Assembly: GCF_003065365.1 (NCBI RefSeq)
Contig: NZ_CP023276.1
Coordinates: 1,488,001 to 1,552,000 of the forward strand
Origin: Polynucleobacter difficilis
GTDB taxonomy: Bacteria > Pseudomonadota > Gammaproteobacteria > Burkholderiales > Burkholderiaceae
Length of the DNA: 64,000 nt
Reading direction: 5' to 3'
Numbering within the stretch: position 1 is the first letter of the stretch; the number at the start of each line of letters is the position of its first letter. Positions 60,814 to 64,000 of this stretch are shown here, piece by piece. The notes beneath the pieces are model-generated. The model made no database searches and had not been told where the DNA came from. It saw nothing but the letters and a program-made list of their open reading frames with translations. A program made the position numbers and the translations under genes.

Positions 60814-62517
60814 TTACCAAGCCTGTTTCTTACCATCCACCCAGGTTTGTTTAACCTTTATATCCCGAATATCTGCAGCAGGGGTCGTGCGCGGATTTTT
60901 TTCTAGCACGACAAAGTCAGCTTGCTTGCCTACCTCGAGACTGCCTACCTTATCGTCAGCAAAAATTTGGTAAGCCGCATCAATGGTGATGGCACGAATG
61001 GCGTCATCGACACTAATGACTTGATCCGGGCCCAATACTTTTTTGGGCGGTAACTGCCATACGCGGGTAACTGCTTCGGTTATGTAATTGAGAGGACCCA
61101 CATTCGAAACTGGAGTATCGCTGTGCAATGTGAATTTTCCACCTAAACGCTTAATTTCAGCAGCGGGATCAATGCGCTTAGCACGGTCTGAGCCAATAAT
61201 ATGATTATCGAATGCCGACCCCCAATAATGCACATGGCCAATCGTAAAGCTGGGTACTACCCCCAGTTGCACGGCCTTCTTGGCCTGAGATGGATTATTT
61301 ACGGTGAAATGCTCAATCCGCAAACGGCGATCTTGGGGCTTAGAATTGCCCGCGAGTAATTTAGAGTAGCTGTTCAGCGCCTGATCAATTGCCTTGTCCC
61401 CATTGGAGTGCGTTGAAATCTGCCAGCCCTGATCAAAGTAGGACTTCATCGAGGCTTGTATATCGGCATCTTTGTAATTGAGGGACCCACTCCACTTTGT
61501 GCCCTTGGGATAGCTATATGGCTCATTTAGTGCAGCAGTTAAGCCCTGAGTAGAGCCATCTGCCACGTATTTGATTCCAATAAAACGCAGCATGTCATCG
61601 CCATCATTGGGCTTAATCGTTTTATATCCAGGGGGCATGGCTTGGCTGAATAAATAACCACGCACGCGTATAGGAGAGGCATTCTTCGCAAAGATTGCCC
61701 TATAGATTGCAATTTCTTTATCCACACCGAAATTGCCGCCGACACTCATTTCTGAGGCTGTTGTTACTCCCGTCGCTGCAAAACGTTTCATTGTTTGCTG
61801 GACAGCGCCAAATAATTGCGCTTCGCTTGGAACTGGCATTTTGGCCATAAATGGTAAGTAAGAAGGTGGCTCAACCAATTTACCAGTCAGCTTGCCTTGT
61901 GCATCTTTTACATAGATGCCGCCACCAGGAGGATTGGGTGTTTTATTGGTAACGCCCGCAAGCTCAATTGCTTTGTTATTCACGTAACCGATGTGACCCG
62001 ATTGATTGACGATAAAAATAGGAACGTCTTTGGAAACCTTATCTAAATCATCTGCCGTGAGTTCTGCCATAAATGGGCTAGTACGGGATGGATCAACGCC
62101 GAAGCCGAAAAGCCAACCCCCAGGAGGAATGGTTTTGAGGTGCGCCTTCATTTTTGCAATGAGGGTCTCCTTGGTATCGTAGGGCAAGGTAAAGTTACTG
62201 AGATTTAATCCTAGACCCTCAAATACTGCGGTGATCATGATGTGAACGTGGGGCTCTACAAACCCAGGCATCAAGGTTTGACCCTTGAGATCAATGACCT
62301 GAGTTGTCTTGGATTGCCAGTCTTTGGTAATCGCATCCTTTGTGCCAAGCGCAACAATTTTTCCGCCCTGCACAGCAATCGCTTGCACCTCTTCATTCTT
62401 CGCATTCACAGTAACAACCGGGCCACCATAAAAAATCGTATCGGCATTGCCTTTAGCAAGAGCAAATCCACATTGAGCGATTAGGGCGAGTACAAGGAAT
62501 TTAGAAGTGAATTTCAT
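60814..62517 (-). CDS. Exported amidohydrolase (YtcJ-like)
   Basis: 567 residues. Signal peptide ends at FALA. Metal site motif QTLMPGFVEPHVHIMIT, then IFIVNQSGHIGYVNNKA, a lysine/His-rich barrel with HSNGDKAIDQALN and IEHFTV and a final GSLEVGKQADFVVLEKNP. Metal-dependent hydrolase with the composite N- and C-terminal beta domain. Substrate unknown; YtcJ-type enzymes act on amides or formylated compounds. Exported, unlike most. Confidence 0.88.
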   Translation of the reverse strand: MKFTSKFLVLALIAQCGFALAKGNADTIFYGGPVVTVNAKNEEVQAIAVQGGKIVALGTKDAITKDWQSKTTQVIDLKGQTLMPGFVEPHVHIMITAVFEGLGLNLSNFTLPYDTKETLIAKMKAHLKTIPPGGWLFGFGVDPSRTSPFMAELTADDLDKVSKDVPIFIVNQSGHIGYVNNKAIELAGVTNKTPNPPGGGIYVKDAQGKLTGKLVEPPSYLPFMAKMPVPSEAQLFGAVQQTMKRFAATGVTTASEMSVGGNFGVDKEIAIYRAIFAKNASPIRVRGYLFSQAMPPGYKTIKPNDGDDMLRFIGIKYVADGSTQGLTAALNEPYSYPKGTKWSGSLNYKDADIQASMKSYFDQGWQISTHSNGDKAIDQALNSYSKLLAGNSKPQDRRLRIEHFTVNNPSQAKKAVQLGVVPSFTIGHVHYWGSAFDNHIIGSDRAKRIDPAAEIKRLGGKFTLHSDTPVSNVGPLNYITEAVTRVWQLPPKKVLGPDQVISVDDAIRAITIDAAYQIFADDKVGSLEVGKQADFVVLEKNPRTTPAADIRDIKVKQTWVDGKKQAW

Positions 62518-62571
62518 TATTACCTTTTAGGAAGAAACCATAGACAACTTAGAATACCAAAAAGAACCATT

Positions 62572-62607
62572 CTAGAAAAGAATAGCTTGGGAGGCTTAAT
62601 AAGCTAT
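62572..62607 (-). terminator. Hairpin terminator after the secreted lipase
   Basis: ATAGCTT (62582-62588) pairs with AAGCTAT (62601-62607); on the minus strand it is followed by TCTTTTCT. It sits 11 bases beyond the lipase stop. Confidence 0.6.
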
Positions 62608-62618
62608 CCTAATCAACC

Positions 62619-63938
62619 TTAACTGGGTAATTGGGCTGCCTCTGCACAATTATTGGTTGCGGGCTTACCAGCCAAGCGATCTTTAATCCACTCGCGATAC
62701 AAAGGTCCAGCGGTTCCAGGCGTTGTAAAGTGGCTTTGCGCTCCTGGCAACTGAACACGATTTACATTCGCGCCAGTCTGGCACTTTTGTACTTGATAGA
62801 GCTTGCCTTGAATAGGTGGCTGGGTAGTATCTTTGGTGCCCCAATAAATGACTACCGGCGCTACTGGATTCACAGGCGCTACGGAACTCTGAATAAATGC
62901 TTGAATCCAAGCTAGGGTATTGGTTGGTTTTGGTTTAAGTAGCTTGGTAAATTCTTTGCCGTATGCAAAAACAATCGTATCCGCTGCAGCATGTACGCAT
63001 TTATTTGAATAAATTGCTTGAATAACTTTTGCGCCTTCATCTGTCAATATGTCCGTCAACTTGAGGTTGGAGTATGCAGACTGGGTGCCATACAAAGCCA
63101 TCGAGAAATGCGCAAAGCTCAAAATGTCGGTTGAGAACGAGCTCTGCAATTGGCCCAAAATCTTATCGGCAGTAGCTTGGTCAATCTTGCCTTTAGGCAA
63201 ACTTGCTGCCATATCGTAGGGAGCTAAGGCCACAAATCCTACAAAACCAATTCCGTCCGCAGCCGTTCCGGCCTGAGAAATATAGTCAGGCAGACTTGCA
63301 GCAGCTAAAACCGAGCCCCCGCCTTGAGACCATCCATAGGCAACCGCCTTTTTTCCAGCTCCTGTCTCCTGCATGGAACTAGCAGCACGCACAGAATTAA
63401 TCAGATCGCGCGACTGTGTCGCTGCAACTGCATATTGGTGAATGCCGCCGCCACCCTGCCCTTGGTAGTCGGTTGCAACTACGACGTGCCCATCTTTAAT
63501 AAACTCTTCCACGCTAGGAATGCCGTAATCGGTCCACGAATTTCCACCAACCAGGAAGTATTCATTAAGCGGTACTGCTGGGTTCAAAATTTGAGAAGGA
63601 CCGCAATTTTGGGCAGCTCCTGTTGTGCCATGAGACCAAGCCATGATTGATCTACCCTCTTTCGGTGCAGGGCCCACTGGCGCAACGACTAATCCAGTTG
63701 AAATGGTTTTCTTACCCATGACATCCGATGAAATATAGGCTATTCTCCTGGCCTGCGCACCTTTCACGGAAGTCGCAATTTGCTCTTTAGCAATAACTTG
63801 CCCCAACTTACCCTCTGGTGCCATCTTCATGACTGAGGCATAAAAAGGTTGCATGGGCGGATTGGCGTGGGATGCTGAAAAACCAAAAAGGATGCTAAGG
63901 GTTAAGGTGACGAGTAGTTTATGCATACCAATATCCAA
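62619..63938 (-). CDS. Secreted alpha/beta hydrolase, secretory lipase family (PF03583-like)
   Basis: 439 residues. Signal peptide ends at ASHA. Oxyanion region SIMAWSHGTTGAAQNCGPS, VVATDYQGQGGGG, nucleophile elbow GWSQGGGSVLAAAS, Asp in YWGTKDTTQPPIQ and His in GAQSHFTTPG complete the triad. Several cysteines suggest disulfides in the mature enzyme. Likely acts on extracellular esters or lipids. Adjacent exported amidohydrolase is on the same strand, separated by a terminator. Confidence 0.88.
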   Translation of the reverse strand: MDIGMHKLLVTLTLSILFGFSASHANPPMQPFYASVMKMAPEGKLGQVIAKEQIATSVKGAQARRIAYISSDVMGKKTISTGLVVAPVGPAPKEGRSIMAWSHGTTGAAQNCGPSQILNPAVPLNEYFLVGGNSWTDYGIPSVEEFIKDGHVVVATDYQGQGGGGIHQYAVAATQSRDLINSVRAASSMQETGAGKKAVAYGWSQGGGSVLAAASLPDYISQAGTAADGIGFVGFVALAPYDMAASLPKGKIDQATADKILGQLQSSFSTDILSFAHFSMALYGTQSAYSNLKLTDILTDEGAKVIQAIYSNKCVHAAADTIVFAYGKEFTKLLKPKPTNTLAWIQAFIQSSVAPVNPVAPVVIYWGTKDTTQPPIQGKLYQVQKCQTGANVNRVQLPGAQSHFTTPGTAGPLYREWIKDRLAGKPATNNCAEAAQLPS

Positions 63939-64000
63939 AAAATGTCAGGGTCGTTTTTGAGATCAAAAAAGTTGTTTATTTCAGAATAACTACAGTCGCC

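Noticed and set aside
1..64000. CRISPR arrays, insertion sequences, integrases and phage genes
   Set aside because: No regularly spaced repeats, transposase or recombinase frames were seen on either strand.

Overview
ORGANISM. Gene content, about 50% GC and sequence style suggest a freshwater betaproteobacterium of the Burkholderiaceae, most like Polynucleobacter (inference; no rRNA gene is present). It has aerobic c-type cytochrome biogenesis, TAXI/TRAP transporters for organic acids and a peripheral light-harvesting (LH2-type) puc operon, so it is probably an aerobic anoxygenic phototroph. No other photosynthesis genes (bch, puf, puh, crt) lie in the window. LAYOUT. 1-3.35 kb: iron/heme uptake on the minus strand (Fe3+-binding protein, HemP, TonB, heme-type TonB-dependent receptor cut by the window edge), with two Fur-box promoters. 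3.4-12.4 kb: housekeeping and small accessory genes (methyltransferase, FrnE-like DsbA protein, tRNA hydroxylase TrhO, two-gene chromate transporter, fluoride channel, DOPA-dioxygenase type enzyme, M50 protease, cytochrome c', cytochrome b561) plus two unlisted small ORFs. 12.4-22.1 kb: a probable sugar-acid catabolic cluster (two dehydrogenases, IlvD/Edd dehydratase, DapA-family lyase, TAXI-TRAP transporter, enolase-superfamily dehydratase), interrupted at 20.3-20.9 kb by a BrnT/BrnA toxin-antitoxin pair and a 24-nt tRNA 3'-end fragment that looks like an integration scar. 22.2-30.3 kb: M23 peptidase and a complete ccmABCDEFGHI operon. 30.3-41.1 kb: stress protein, transporters, Fe3+ ABC permease and ATPase, and a DUF3302/HlyD/outer-membrane-factor export set. 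41.1-51 kb: cytochrome c, hydrolases, MpaB-like oxygenase, glutathione peroxidase, FAD oxidoreductase, deacetylase, Cry-DASH and several very small membrane ORFs. 51.1-55.3 kb: PatB-type lyase, a BLUF blue-light receptor and the pucBAC operon. 55.3-64 kb: pirin, SelD, small membrane/periplasmic proteins, nitroreductase, two outer-membrane proteins, an amidohydrolase and a secreted lipase. KEY POINTS. The puc locus is the most interesting part. PucA has Phe44-Leu45 where B850 complexes have Tyr44-Trp45, the substitution known from the blue-shifted B800-820 (LH3) antenna. PucB has Gln where the B800-contacting Arg normally sits. A candidate promoter carries a PpsR/CrtJ-type TGT-N12-ACA site, and a 38-bp near-perfect palindrome begins at the predicted transcript start. 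A terminator-like hairpin separates pucBA from pucC. A 30-residue single-span membrane peptide closes the operon, and a BLUF photoreceptor gene follows. Together these look like a light-tuned, possibly blue-shifted antenna module. No CRISPR array, rRNA, intact tRNA, transposase or integrase was seen. No gene-free stretch exceeds 300 bases once the small ORFs are counted; the longest is the 234-base puc leader.
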